Source: Flavobacteriales bacterium (GTDB lineage Bacteria > Bacteroidota > Bacteroidia > Flavobacteriales_D > Sanyastnellaceae). Taken from it: a stretch of 32,053 bases of DNA. The stretch lies in NCBI GenBank assembly GCA_020437755.1, contig JAGQVX010000027.1, positions 1 through 32,053 of the forward strand, in the 5' to 3' direction. Positions 8,601 through 15,536 of the stretch are shown here, piece by piece (the stretch's first letter is position 1; each line of letters starts with the position of its first letter). A program made the translations under genes and the position numbers. The notes beneath the pieces were generated by a model that was not told the origin of the DNA, did no database searches, and saw only the letters and a program-made list of their open reading frames with translations.

Positions 8601-8894
8601 ATCAATGCCGGGCGCCAACAGCGAGGTTTACCTCCATGGCCCATTCGGATTGGTATTCATTCCGGTCCGTTGATTGCCGGTGTGGTGGGGGAGAAAAAAT
8701 TCGCCTATGATATTTGGGGAGACACTGTCAACACGGCAGCGCGGATGGAAAGTAGTGGAGAAGCAGGCAAACTCAATATTTCTCAGGGCACCTACGAACT
8801 TATCCGCTCGAAATTCTCATGCACGGCGCGCGGGAAAATATCGGCCAAGAATAAGGGTGAAATGGAAATGTACTTCGTTGACGGGAAGTTGTGA
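5661..8894 (+). CDS. Membrane adenylate cyclase with periplasmic propeller sensor
   Basis: A 1077-residue protein. The signal peptide (MHRFTTICLLILLGGLPEVYA) is followed by many two-component-regulator propeller repeats with motifs such as GRIWIG, GDLWIGG and LWAGT (about residues 75-640). A Y_Y_Y-type beta domain spans about 725-810. One membrane helix (about 815-838) leads to a coiled-coil linker (RLKRLEKENVKLENTVLKR) and a class III cyclase domain (about 890-1077). Catalytic residues are complete: metal aspartates D904 (FSDFKGFT) and D948 (KTIGDAYM), purine-selecting K944 and D1017 (YDIWG), and N1024/R1028. The K/D pair indicates ATP, so the product should be cAMP. The propeller would sense an outside ligand; this sensor type usually drives a histidine kinase. 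The GTG at 5661 is chosen because an in-frame TAG lies at 5652-5654 and the signal peptide begins at once. Confidence 0.9.
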   Translation: MHRFTTICLLILLGGLPEVYAQDFFEHAPSVALTADTLPCPDWEITPTPGFVRKADRKWNIQNLGQDQNLQALDVFSMAQDPFGRIWIGGQGGQLICFDGKHLKSVIIPNFEAKIESLFFTQNGDLWIGGWGTGVMKYDGRRFVHYALTNLVPQQETALVWSIYEDSQSRIWIGTNNAGAFLIDGDTAYPLADHLPNGFQHVTCFLELPDGTIWIGDSSMGIAQFNGNKFTTHPAYEGNPGSVRCMALMDDHTVWAGFRTVLELDVPSGKWQTVESLEGLGVWGIERIRDLTYVATNRNGIVVMDGTRIKQQLDVSAGMSGDRIITLMQDRDQNVWYGTFGEGIGKLGNQTFRNLSSANGLQNDKAWSLEWFHNDLLIGYSGGGVDALHRDGTVSTISLPHGNTADIHDMLASDNTLWIAASDHGLYRFDGASMTTLTRTSSENARNHIYSLASSPTGTIVAGGLGGLNYVKGDSLLPIPLPGLEKPHIWEVVFDSKGTLWAATGSHGIFAIPDFDPTKPPRTLIFDQSNGNVSNDIFALAISGPTLFIGSTHHGIVALNSSGLLDYLQGGSKPEISRISTEDGLPSNDIRALKRVGNDLWAGTMLGIARIENVDGPSPHAVIVYDEDAGMITTGITMNNAVLGPEDELWWCTSGYISAYEPQSDHRDGTAPHVVVDKILLHDEWINHSSADSMGFIQEEHYFTSLFPNYRAFKGFTPWTSIPSDMHLSYDENDLTFEFNVLDWTKEESVAFRTRLVGKDDKWARWRYPSQGAEQRIAFNFLPPGEYTFQVQGRNAEGLISEPVEIHFRISPPFWKTNGFIIGVILLTLALVYSVFRYRLKRLEKENVKLENTVLKRTEQLRAAKKKSDDLLLNILPASTAEELKEKGSAKARNYPSASVLFSDFKGFTQLTEITDAPVLVESLHEFFRAFDKASAKWGIEKIKTIGDAYMCASGIPESDPEHAIKLASFGLEMLEITRDINAGRQQRGLPPWPIRIGIHSGPLIAGVVGEKKFAYDIWGDTVNTAARMESSGEAGKLNISQGTYELIRSKFSCTARGKISAKNKGEMEMYFVDGKL

Positions 8895-8913
8895 TTCCAT
8901 CTGAATCCGACGA

Positions 8914-9594
8914 TCACATGCTACGCAATGCTGCAATACTTGAATCGAGTAAAAACGAACCTTCCAACTGCTTCTTGTGCTGCTCAAAGTCGCGAGTTTG
9001 TTCACGCAGTGCACGTACCACCTGAAGTTTGCGATCTTCGAGTTCAAAGTAAGTGAGCAGCTGAACCAGCTGTTCTACCCTTAAATCCATTTGGCCGGAG
9101 GCCTGATTGATAAACTTCAGACGATCCGACTCAAAATATGCATCTTCGAGCTGTTCGATAAGTGCCCGGAATTCCTGACTTTCCGTCGGTGGCGACGTCG
9201 TGAGGCTGTCTGCAGGTGAAGCGAGCGAATCGAGCGGCACATCAACCTCAACGTCTAGTTCATTGTTTTCCGGTGCAAGTGCCGTGGCCGCTACCTCCAA
9301 AAGCACCAACTGTCCCCGCAGCATACGCAAATCAAAAGTGGTGCTGAAATCCGAACGCAAGTTAAGGGTCTGCTCAAGTGACGACCTCAACGAATCTTCA
9401 GCCATAATCGTAATTCGAACCTCATTGCGTCGGGTGTCATAGGTCACAAAGTGCACGGCCGAATCGCTCAATTCATGGCCATCTACAATCGCCGTAAACA
9501 GCAAAGAATCGGACGACGAAATTTCCAATTGGCTCATTTGCGCATGCAAAACAGAGCTCAGGAAAAGAAGGATTATGGCGCAGAAAAGTCTCAT
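8914..9594 (-). CDS. DUF4476 protein, exported
   Basis: ATG at 9594 gives a signal peptide (MRLFCAIILLFLSSVLHA, cut before QMSQ); a TTG at 9606 overlaps the -7 box and is not used. After a beta-rich N-terminal half there is an acidic, proline/serine linker (about residues 115-140). The C-terminal helical domain of about 85 residues (FRALIEQLEDAYFESDRLKF...SFLLDSSIAAL) fits DUF4476, a domain of unknown function in Bacteroidota. The mature protein is probably periplasmic or surface-exposed. It is convergent with the cyclase gene, the two stops being only 19 nt apart, and lies about 100 nt downstream of the flippase with a promoter of its own. Confidence 0.75.
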   Translation of the reverse strand: MRLFCAIILLFLSSVLHAQMSQLEISSSDSLLFTAIVDGHELSDSAVHFVTYDTRRNEVRITIMAEDSLRSSLEQTLNLRSDFSTTFDLRMLRGQLVLLEVAATALAPENNELDVEVDVPLDSLASPADSLTTSPPTESQEFRALIEQLEDAYFESDRLKFINQASGQMDLRVEQLVQLLTYFELEDRKLQVVRALREQTRDFEQHKKQLEGSFLLDSSIAALRSM

Positions 9595-9603
9595 TTGGGG
9601 GCA

Positions 9604-9611
9604 CAAATTTA
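9604..9611 (-). promoter_or_regulatory. -7 element of the DUF4476 gene
   Basis: TAAATTTG on the minus strand is a perfect match to TAnnTTTG and ends 9 nt before the ATG at 9594, implying an extremely short or absent 5' leader. Confidence 0.6.
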
Positions 9612-9674
9612 ACAGCCTGAATGAAAAGATCGTGCCAATAGCGCGTGGAATCTCATTTTACATTCAGGATCTCC

Positions 9675-9688
9675 GGCATTCGCCAAAT
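9675..9688. repeat. Short dyad between flippase and DUF4476 genes
   Basis: GGCATTCGCCAAAT is the exact reverse complement of the 14-base core at 21264-21277. It lies in the gap directly after the flippase stop. Confidence 0.35.
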
Positions 9689-9694
9689 AGCGAA

Positions 9695-11224
9695 TCACTT
9701 GTTGAGCTTTTTATGGATTTGTCTCAGAATTGGCGCTTTCGGAAACCGGGCCGACAGGGTTTTGAGCACATTGTCGTTTCCTTTACCAAACACCCACGGC
9801 ATGCGCACGGCAATAAACAAGACAGCCAACAAGTTGACCGCAACACCGATGGTAAGGTTCAGAAAGAAATGCAGGTTCATATAGTTCAGCACCCACACGG
9901 CCAACAGGGAAGCCAGCATTACTACCAACCCTAAAATCAACCCGGGCACGAGCTTGGAAATCATAGCACCCGCAGGAGTGTTGATGAGTCGTAAACTCAG
10001 AGCGGTCATTATGCCAAACTGAAGCGCGATGGCTACAACGATTCCCCAGGCCACCCCTACCAGTCCGTAGGAAAGTCCAAAATACGTCCCCACACACACC
10101 AGAATCAGAAATACAAATTTGATGAGGCTGGCCCGGTACACTGCCTTGAGCGCGCGCACCACGGCATCACTCAGTTTTATAAGCGACCGTATGGCAACGC
10201 CAATGAACAGGACACGCACTACAGGAACAGCCGGGAGGTACTGTTCACCAAGAAAAATCAACACGATTTCCTGGGTAAAGAACACCATGAACACACAAGC
10301 CGGTATGATGAGCAAACCAATAAGGTACGTGCCTCCGAGAAATGCCTTCTGTAGTTTGGATTGTTGATCCTGAATCATGGACAAACCACTGAACATGACG
10401 CTGTCGCTCAGTTTACCCAAAACCGTGATCGGCAGACTCATCAGCCATACTGATCGGTCGTAAATACCTGTTGCCCCCATACGATCCTGTGGCATTACAT
10501 CGGTACCCGGATTGTAGAATTTCCCAACGATGAGCGTATCTGCCTTGGTAGCCGCGTAGTTGAACATATTGAACAACGTGCTGCCCGCGCCATAGTTCAT
10601 CATTCCCTTCACATCATTCCACGACCACTTCAGTCCAATCTTCACCGGATTCTGAATCCAGAACGCGACCGTCATAATAGCATTTTGAGCCAGCAGCGCC
10701 ACCACATATGCCCACACCTTATACCCCATCAAGGCCAGGGTGATTCCAATGACAATGTTGCCAATGGTCATGGCTATCAGAGATGCAATGAACAGTTTTT
10801 TAAACTGCATTTTTTTGATAATCAGCGACTTCGGAACAATCGACAAGGCGGATATCAGAAAACTCAGGCCTATCACCTGCAATACCGGAGTGAGTGCATC
10901 ATCGTTCCAGAACTTACCCGCCAACGGAGCTGCCATGTAGAGCGCCAGGGTAAAGCCAACGCCAAGGAGAACCGAAATGAAAAAGGCACCGTTCAGTTGA
11001 GATTCGCTGAGGTCCTTGTGTTGAATAATCGCCGGACCGATACCGATTTGGGAGAATATTTCGATGAAACCCACGAGTGCCAGGGCAATGCCCATTATCC
11101 CCATATCATCTGTGCTAAGCTGGCGAACCATCACGGTAATGAAAATCAGCTGCAAGCCAATTTGCGTCAGTACATTCACCGATTGCCAGCCCAGACTTGA
11201 TATGAAGGTTTTCTTGTCGCTCAA
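9695..11224 (-). CDS. Polysaccharide flippase (Wzx/MOP superfamily)
   Basis: An integral membrane protein of about 509 residues with roughly 12-14 hydrophobic helices spread over its length. The N-terminal region (SLGWQSVNVLTQIGLQLIFI...VRQLSTDDMGIMGIALALVGF) is typical of lipopolysaccharide/teichuronic-type O-antigen exporters, which flip lipid-linked glycans across the inner membrane. The frame is open to 11317, but the extra N-terminus is implausible. The TTG at 11224 (SDKKTFISS...) follows a TACTTTGC sequence (11231-11238) that resembles a -7 box, and no ATG or GTG lies before the first helix. The glycan carried is unknown; the only other glycan gene here is the glycosyltransferase at 1483-2430, far away and not in the same operon. 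Confidence 0.88.
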   Translation of the reverse strand: MSDKKTFISSLGWQSVNVLTQIGLQLIFITVMVRQLSTDDMGIMGIALALVGFIEIFSQIGIGPAIIQHKDLSESQLNGAFFISVLLGVGFTLALYMAAPLAGKFWNDDALTPVLQVIGLSFLISALSIVPKSLIIKKMQFKKLFIASLIAMTIGNIVIGITLALMGYKVWAYVVALLAQNAIMTVAFWIQNPVKIGLKWSWNDVKGMMNYGAGSTLFNMFNYAATKADTLIVGKFYNPGTDVMPQDRMGATGIYDRSVWLMSLPITVLGKLSDSVMFSGLSMIQDQQSKLQKAFLGGTYLIGLLIIPACVFMVFFTQEIVLIFLGEQYLPAVPVVRVLFIGVAIRSLIKLSDAVVRALKAVYRASLIKFVFLILVCVGTYFGLSYGLVGVAWGIVVAIALQFGIMTALSLRLINTPAGAMISKLVPGLILGLVVMLASLLAVWVLNYMNLHFFLNLTIGVAVNLLAVLFIAVRMPWVFGKGNDNVLKTLSARFPKAPILRQIHKKLNK

Positions 11225-11485
11225 CGTGTAGCAAAGTACCGAAATTACAATTCTACAAAGCGGCGCAAACAGAATTCGCCACCACTTTTCAACCAATGCG
11301 CGGTGACAGAAAAACAATTGAACTTAGAACCCACCAAATCCCGAGTTGCGTCGCTTGGAACAGGTCGTGCGAGTGCCTGAAACACAGGCAATAGACTACC
11401 ATTTGTTACACTTAACCATTTCGTGACCTTCCACACCCTTTAACCCAAATAAATTCCGCAATTTTGCCCCCACAAAACACAAACT

Positions 11486-12562
11486 ATGTCGGTTAAAATC
11501 CACAATTTTTCAGCAGGTCCCTGCATCCTTCCACAGGAAGTTCTGCAGCAGGCATCACAGGCAGTTATCGAATTTGGCAATATGGGCTTGTCGCTCATTG
11601 AGATTTCACATCGCAGCAAAGAATTTGTTGCCGTGATGGAAGAAGCACGGAGTTTGGTGAAAGAACTGCTGAATGTGCCCGACAATTATAGCGTGTTGTT
11701 TTTGCAAGGGGGCGCCTCTTTGGGCTTCCTGACTGCAGCCTACAACTTCATGCCCGAAGGAGGCAAAGCTGCGTATTTCAACACAGGAACCTGGGCAAAG
11801 GGTGCAATTGCAGAAGCCAAGCTCCTGGGCACTGTTGATGTAGTTGCCGATAGTTCATCGACCAACTTTGACCACATCCCGACCGACTATACCATTCCCT
11901 CGGATGTGGACTATGTGCATTATACTTCGAACAACACCATTTTTGGCACCCAGTTCAAGAACGCACCGGTTACGGACAAGCCGCTTATTTGCGACATGAG
12001 TTCAGATATTTTCAGCAAGCGCATCAACGTGAGCGACTATGCTATGATCTATGCCGGAGCGCAAAAGAATATGGGTCCGGCGGGAACGGTTTTATACATC
12101 GTAAACAACGACCTCCTCAAGCGCGTTGACCGCGTGACGCCAAAATACCTGAAGCTGGAAAATCACATTGCGAAGGATTCCATGTTGAACACCCCGCCGG
12201 TATTTGCCGTTTACACTTCGATGCTCACACTTCGCTGGCTTAAAAAGCTCGGCGGTGTAGAGGCCATTGAGAAGATCAACAACGCCAAGGCGGCCGCGAT
12301 CTACGCTGAAATTGACAACAACCCGCTATTCGAAGGTCATGCTCGTCCGGACAGCCGTTCGGTAATGAATGCCACCTTCCGTCTCAAGGATGAATCGTTG
12401 GCCGAAGCATTTGATGCCTGTTGGAAAGCAGCCGGAATCAGTGGAATTAAAGGACATCGTTCGGTAGGAGGTTACCGGGCCAGTATGTACAATGCGCTGC
12501 CACTGGAAAGTGTGGAAGCATTGGTGCAAGTAATGCGTGAATTTGCCGCCTCACAGGCGTAA
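11486..12562 (+). CDS. serC: Phosphoserine aminotransferase
   Basis: A PLP enzyme of 358 residues that converts 3-phosphohydroxypyruvate and glutamate to phosphoserine and 2-oxoglutarate, step two of serine synthesis. It starts with the family signature NFSAGPCILP and contains SHRSKEF, LFLQGGAS and the PLP-lysine motif YAGAQKNMGPAG, with K194 as the Schiff-base lysine. Length and motifs match SerC closely. It is the first gene of an operon: serA follows 18 nt after its stop. The 260-nt upstream gap holds a weak -7-like CAATTTTG at 11459-11466 and no other gene. Confidence 0.96.
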   Translation: MSVKIHNFSAGPCILPQEVLQQASQAVIEFGNMGLSLIEISHRSKEFVAVMEEARSLVKELLNVPDNYSVLFLQGGASLGFLTAAYNFMPEGGKAAYFNTGTWAKGAIAEAKLLGTVDVVADSSSTNFDHIPTDYTIPSDVDYVHYTSNNTIFGTQFKNAPVTDKPLICDMSSDIFSKRINVSDYAMIYAGAQKNMGPAGTVLYIVNNDLLKRVDRVTPKYLKLENHIAKDSMLNTPPVFAVYTSMLTLRWLKKLGGVEAIEKINNAKAAAIYAEIDNNPLFEGHARPDSRSVMNATFRLKDESLAEAFDACWKAAGISGIKGHRSVGGYRASMYNALPLESVEALVQVMREFAASQA

Positions 12563-12580
12563 CCATATCAAGACTCAGTT

Positions 12581-13546
12581 ATGAAAGTTTTAGCAAACGA
12601 CGGCATCAGCAAAGCCGGAATTGCCCGACTCGAACAAGCGGGATTTATAGTAGACACGAACAAAATCGAACCGGAGAACCTGATTGAAGGATTCAATGCG
12701 GGTGGATATTGCGGCATTCTTGTACGCTCTGCCACCCAGGTGCGCAAGGAAATGATCGATGCTTGTCCGGGTATGAAGTTCATTGGCCGTGGAGGTGTAG
12801 GTATGGACAATATTGATGTGGACTACGCTCGCAGTCAGGGAATTGATGTCTTTAACACCCCTGCCGCTTCATCGCAAAGTGTAGCTGAATTGGTAATGGG
12901 ACACTTCTTCTCCATCGCTCGTGGTTTGCACGATGCTAATCGACGCATGGGTGATGCCGACGGAGCCGGGTTTGGAGCCTTGAAAAAGAAATTTGGAAAG
13001 GGAGTAGAATTGCGAGGCAAGAAGCTCGGAATTATCGGATTTGGAAGGATTGGACGCAGCACGGCCTCCTATGCGCTAGGCTGCGGAATGGATGTTTGTG
13101 CATATGATCTGCACCCCAGTGATGAGCCGGTTGAAGTATGCGTAGCCGGACAAACACTTGAAATCAACATTCCTTTCGTGGACATGGCTGAATTGATCCG
13201 TACATGCGACTGTATCTCGATACATGTTCCTAAGCAAAAAGATGGCTCTGCCGTGCTTGGCGCCGCCGAAATGGCTTCCATGAAAGATGGGGTGTTGCTG
13301 GTGAACGCCGCTCGTGGTGGTGTGATCGACGAGGCTGCGCTCCTCAGTGCACTGGAAGGAGGGAAAGTAGCTTATGCTGCACTAGATGTCTTTGACAATG
13401 AGCCTACCCCCAACAAAGCATTGCTCACACACGACCGCATTTCGGTAAGTCCGCACATTGGTGCCGCCACTGGAGAGGCGCAGGATCGCATCGGCACGGA
13501 ACTCGCTGAGAACATTATTCGCGTGATGGGCGTTAATGTGAGCTGA
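12581..13546 (+). CDS. serA: D-3-phosphoglycerate dehydrogenase, short form
   Basis: This enzyme catalyses NAD-dependent oxidation of 3-phosphoglycerate, step one of serine synthesis, producing the substrate of the adjacent SerC. The 321-residue protein is a D-2-hydroxyacid dehydrogenase with the nucleotide-binding motif IIGFGRIGRS (GxGxxG near 150-155). The catalytic set is R245 (AARGGVIDE), E274 (FDNEP) and H292 (SPHIGAAT). It ends right after the catalytic core: the ACT domain that gives serine feedback inhibition in E. coli SerA is absent. A phosphoserine phosphatase (serB) is not in the window. Its stop overlaps the next start by one base (TGATG), a sign of translational coupling. Confidence 0.94.
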   Translation: MKVLANDGISKAGIARLEQAGFIVDTNKIEPENLIEGFNAGGYCGILVRSATQVRKEMIDACPGMKFIGRGGVGMDNIDVDYARSQGIDVFNTPAASSQSVAELVMGHFFSIARGLHDANRRMGDADGAGFGALKKKFGKGVELRGKKLGIIGFGRIGRSTASYALGCGMDVCAYDLHPSDEPVEVCVAGQTLEINIPFVDMAELIRTCDCISIHVPKQKDGSAVLGAAEMASMKDGVLLVNAARGGVIDEAALLSALEGGKVAYAALDVFDNEPTPNKALLTHDRISVSPHIGAATGEAQDRIGTELAENIIRVMGVNVS

Positions 13547-14775
13547 TGGCCCATATCCGACCATTCCGGGCCGTAAGGCCTCCGAGAGATAAGGTAGGTC
13601 TGGTAGGGTCCCGATCGTACCTCACGTACAGCGAGCCTGAATTGGAAGCGCGTCTGAATTACAACCCCTATTCCTTCCTGCATGTCATTAAACCTGAATT
13701 GCACGAAGGCCAGCGAAAATCACTCACCACGGGAGAGCGCTTTCGCCTGGTGAAAGAAGGGTATCGGTACTTCCGGCAAATTGGCATTTTCACGCGCGAC
13801 GAGCGCGACAATTTTTATGTGTACCGGCAAACCAAAGGTGCACGATCGTACACCGGGATCATCGCCGGAGTTTCGGTGAAGGATTATGAAACCGGTCACG
13901 TTAAAATTCACGAGCAAACCATCACTTCTCGTGAAGCTCTATTTGAGCAGTACCTGCGCGCCACGGGGTTTAACGCCGAACCTGTTTTACTGGCCTATCC
14001 CGATCGCCCCGCGATTACGCAATTGGTTAATCGTACCGTTCAGCAACGCGCGGAGTACGAATTTACCACTACCGATATGGTCATGCATGAGATGTGGATG
14101 CTCGATGACGACGAAACGGCAGCCTTGATTTCCGAGGAGATGGCCGCTGTGAAAGACGTCTACATTGCCGATGGACACCATCGCTGTGCGTCTTCAGCAT
14201 TGCTGGCCCGCCATCTGCGACCTGAACACGGTCCGTGGGAATACTTTATGGCCATGTTGCTTCCCGAAAGCGAGTTGGAAATTTTCGACTACAACCGTTT
14301 GGTGACATCCCTCAACGGCATGACTTCGGATGAATTTGTGGAGAAATTGAAGCGATCATTTGACATCCGTCAAATGGAGCACTTGCACCGACCTACGCAT
14401 CGGGGGAATATATCGATGTACTTGAAAGGCACCTGGTATTCGCTTGAGGTTAAACCCGAACTGGTGGAAGACACTGTTGTGGGAAGGCTTGATGCATCAG
14501 TGCTTACAGACAGGGTGTTGTCTCCTCTCCTCGACATTCATGACCTGAAAACCGATGAACGCATTTCCTTCCTGGATGGCACCAAGGGGTTACACACCCT
14601 GGCCGACGCAGTGGACAGTGGCATGTTTGCCGTGGCATTTGCATTGCATCCGGTGAGCATTGAACAATTGAAGGAAGTTGCCGATACCGGCAATATCATG
14701 CCTCCCAAAACTACCTGGATAGAACCCAAACTCAGGAGTGGAGTGCTGATCTATGAATTTGACGAAAACGGATGA
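13546..14775 (+). CDS. DUF1015 family protein
   Basis: A soluble protein of 409 residues starting with the DUF1015 signature IRPFRAVRPP followed by YNPYSFLHVIKPE. It contains the conserved DGHHR motif (YIADGHHRCASS) in the middle. The biochemical function is unknown; the family is often found beside serA and serC, as here, pointing to a role linked to serine or phosphoserine metabolism. The ATG shares its A with the serA stop and its own stop overlaps the next start by four bases (ATGA), so expression is tied to both neighbours. Confidence 0.9.
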   Translation: MAHIRPFRAVRPPRDKVGLVGSRSYLTYSEPELEARLNYNPYSFLHVIKPELHEGQRKSLTTGERFRLVKEGYRYFRQIGIFTRDERDNFYVYRQTKGARSYTGIIAGVSVKDYETGHVKIHEQTITSREALFEQYLRATGFNAEPVLLAYPDRPAITQLVNRTVQQRAEYEFTTTDMVMHEMWMLDDDETAALISEEMAAVKDVYIADGHHRCASSALLARHLRPEHGPWEYFMAMLLPESELEIFDYNRLVTSLNGMTSDEFVEKLKRSFDIRQMEHLHRPTHRGNISMYLKGTWYSLEVKPELVEDTVVGRLDASVLTDRVLSPLLDIHDLKTDERISFLDGTKGLHTLADAVDSGMFAVAFALHPVSIEQLKEVADTGNIMPPKTTWIEPKLRSGVLIYEFDENG

Positions 14776-15446
14776 TTATGAGTACGATACAGCACAATTT
14801 GGAATATATAAAAGCCCAATTGCCCAATGGAGTAACCCTTGTTGCCGTATCCAAAACCAAGCCGGTAGAATTGATTCAGGAAGCTTACGATGCCGGTCAG
14901 CGCATTTTTGGCGAAAACAGGGTTCAAGAAATGTGCGACAAGCACGCATTGTTGCCTGCTGATATTCAATGGCATATGATCGGTCACCTTCAAACCAACA
15001 AGGTGAAGTACATGGCATCATTCGTAACAATGGTGCACGGCATAGACAGTTTAAAGCTTCTTGCGGAAGTGGACAAGCAAGCCTCGAAATGCGACCGCAA
15101 GATTGATTGTTTGCTCCAGTTTCATATAGCCACGGAAGAAACCAAGTTCGGCCTGGATTTAGAGGAAGCCCGTGAATTATTGAATAGTGAGGCATACCTC
15201 CAAATGCACAATGTGCGCATCCGTGGTGTTATGGGTATGGCCACATTTACCGACAAAGTAGATCAAGTAAAGCACGAATTCAAATCGCTCCGAACGATTT
15301 TTGAGACCCTCAGGGACGAGTTTTTTGAAGACAGGCCCGATTTTGATACCCTGTCTATGGGAATGAGTGGCGACTATTTATTGGCGGTGGAAGAAGGCAG
15401 TACCTTAGTGCGAATCGGTAGTTCTATATTTGGTTCAAGGCTGTAA
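14772..15446 (+). CDS. YggS-type PLP homeostasis protein (PLPBP)
   Basis: A single-domain alanine-racemase-fold protein that binds PLP and helps keep free PLP and amino/keto acid pools balanced; it has no known catalytic activity. The PLP lysine is K28 in VAVSKTKP. Other family motifs are FGENRVQE, WHMIGHLQTNK, GVMGMAT, SMGMSGDY and the terminal VRIGSSIFG. Length (224) is normal. The ATG at 14772 overlaps the DUF1015 stop (ATGA); an ATG two codons later is an alternative. As SerC in the same operon is a PLP enzyme, the cofactor link makes sense. It is the last gene of the operon; a new promoter follows at once. Confidence 0.93.
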   Translation: MIMSTIQHNLEYIKAQLPNGVTLVAVSKTKPVELIQEAYDAGQRIFGENRVQEMCDKHALLPADIQWHMIGHLQTNKVKYMASFVTMVHGIDSLKLLAEVDKQASKCDRKIDCLLQFHIATEETKFGLDLEEARELLNSEAYLQMHNVRIRGVMGMATFTDKVDQVKHEFKSLRTIFETLRDEFFEDRPDFDTLSMGMSGDYLLAVEEGSTLVRIGSSIFGSRL

Positions 15447-15458
15447 TAAACTGCATTG

Positions 15459-15466
15459 TAACTTTG
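15459..15466 (+). promoter_or_regulatory. -7 element of the DUF5686 gene
   Basis: TAACTTTG matches TAnnTTTG, 70 nt before the ATG at 15537. This separates the DUF5686 gene from the serine operon. No well-placed -33 TTG was seen. Confidence 0.5.
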
Positions 15467-15536
15467 TTGAATTCCCAATCGTCCTGATGACGAACAATTG
15501 CAATTCTTCGGGGTTGTAAGAGACGAAACCCAGACC

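Noticed and set aside
11225-11317. Longer N-terminus of the flippase from 11317
   Set aside because: The added 31 residues are unlike family N-termini and include the promoter-like TACTTTGC; TTG 11224 is preferred.
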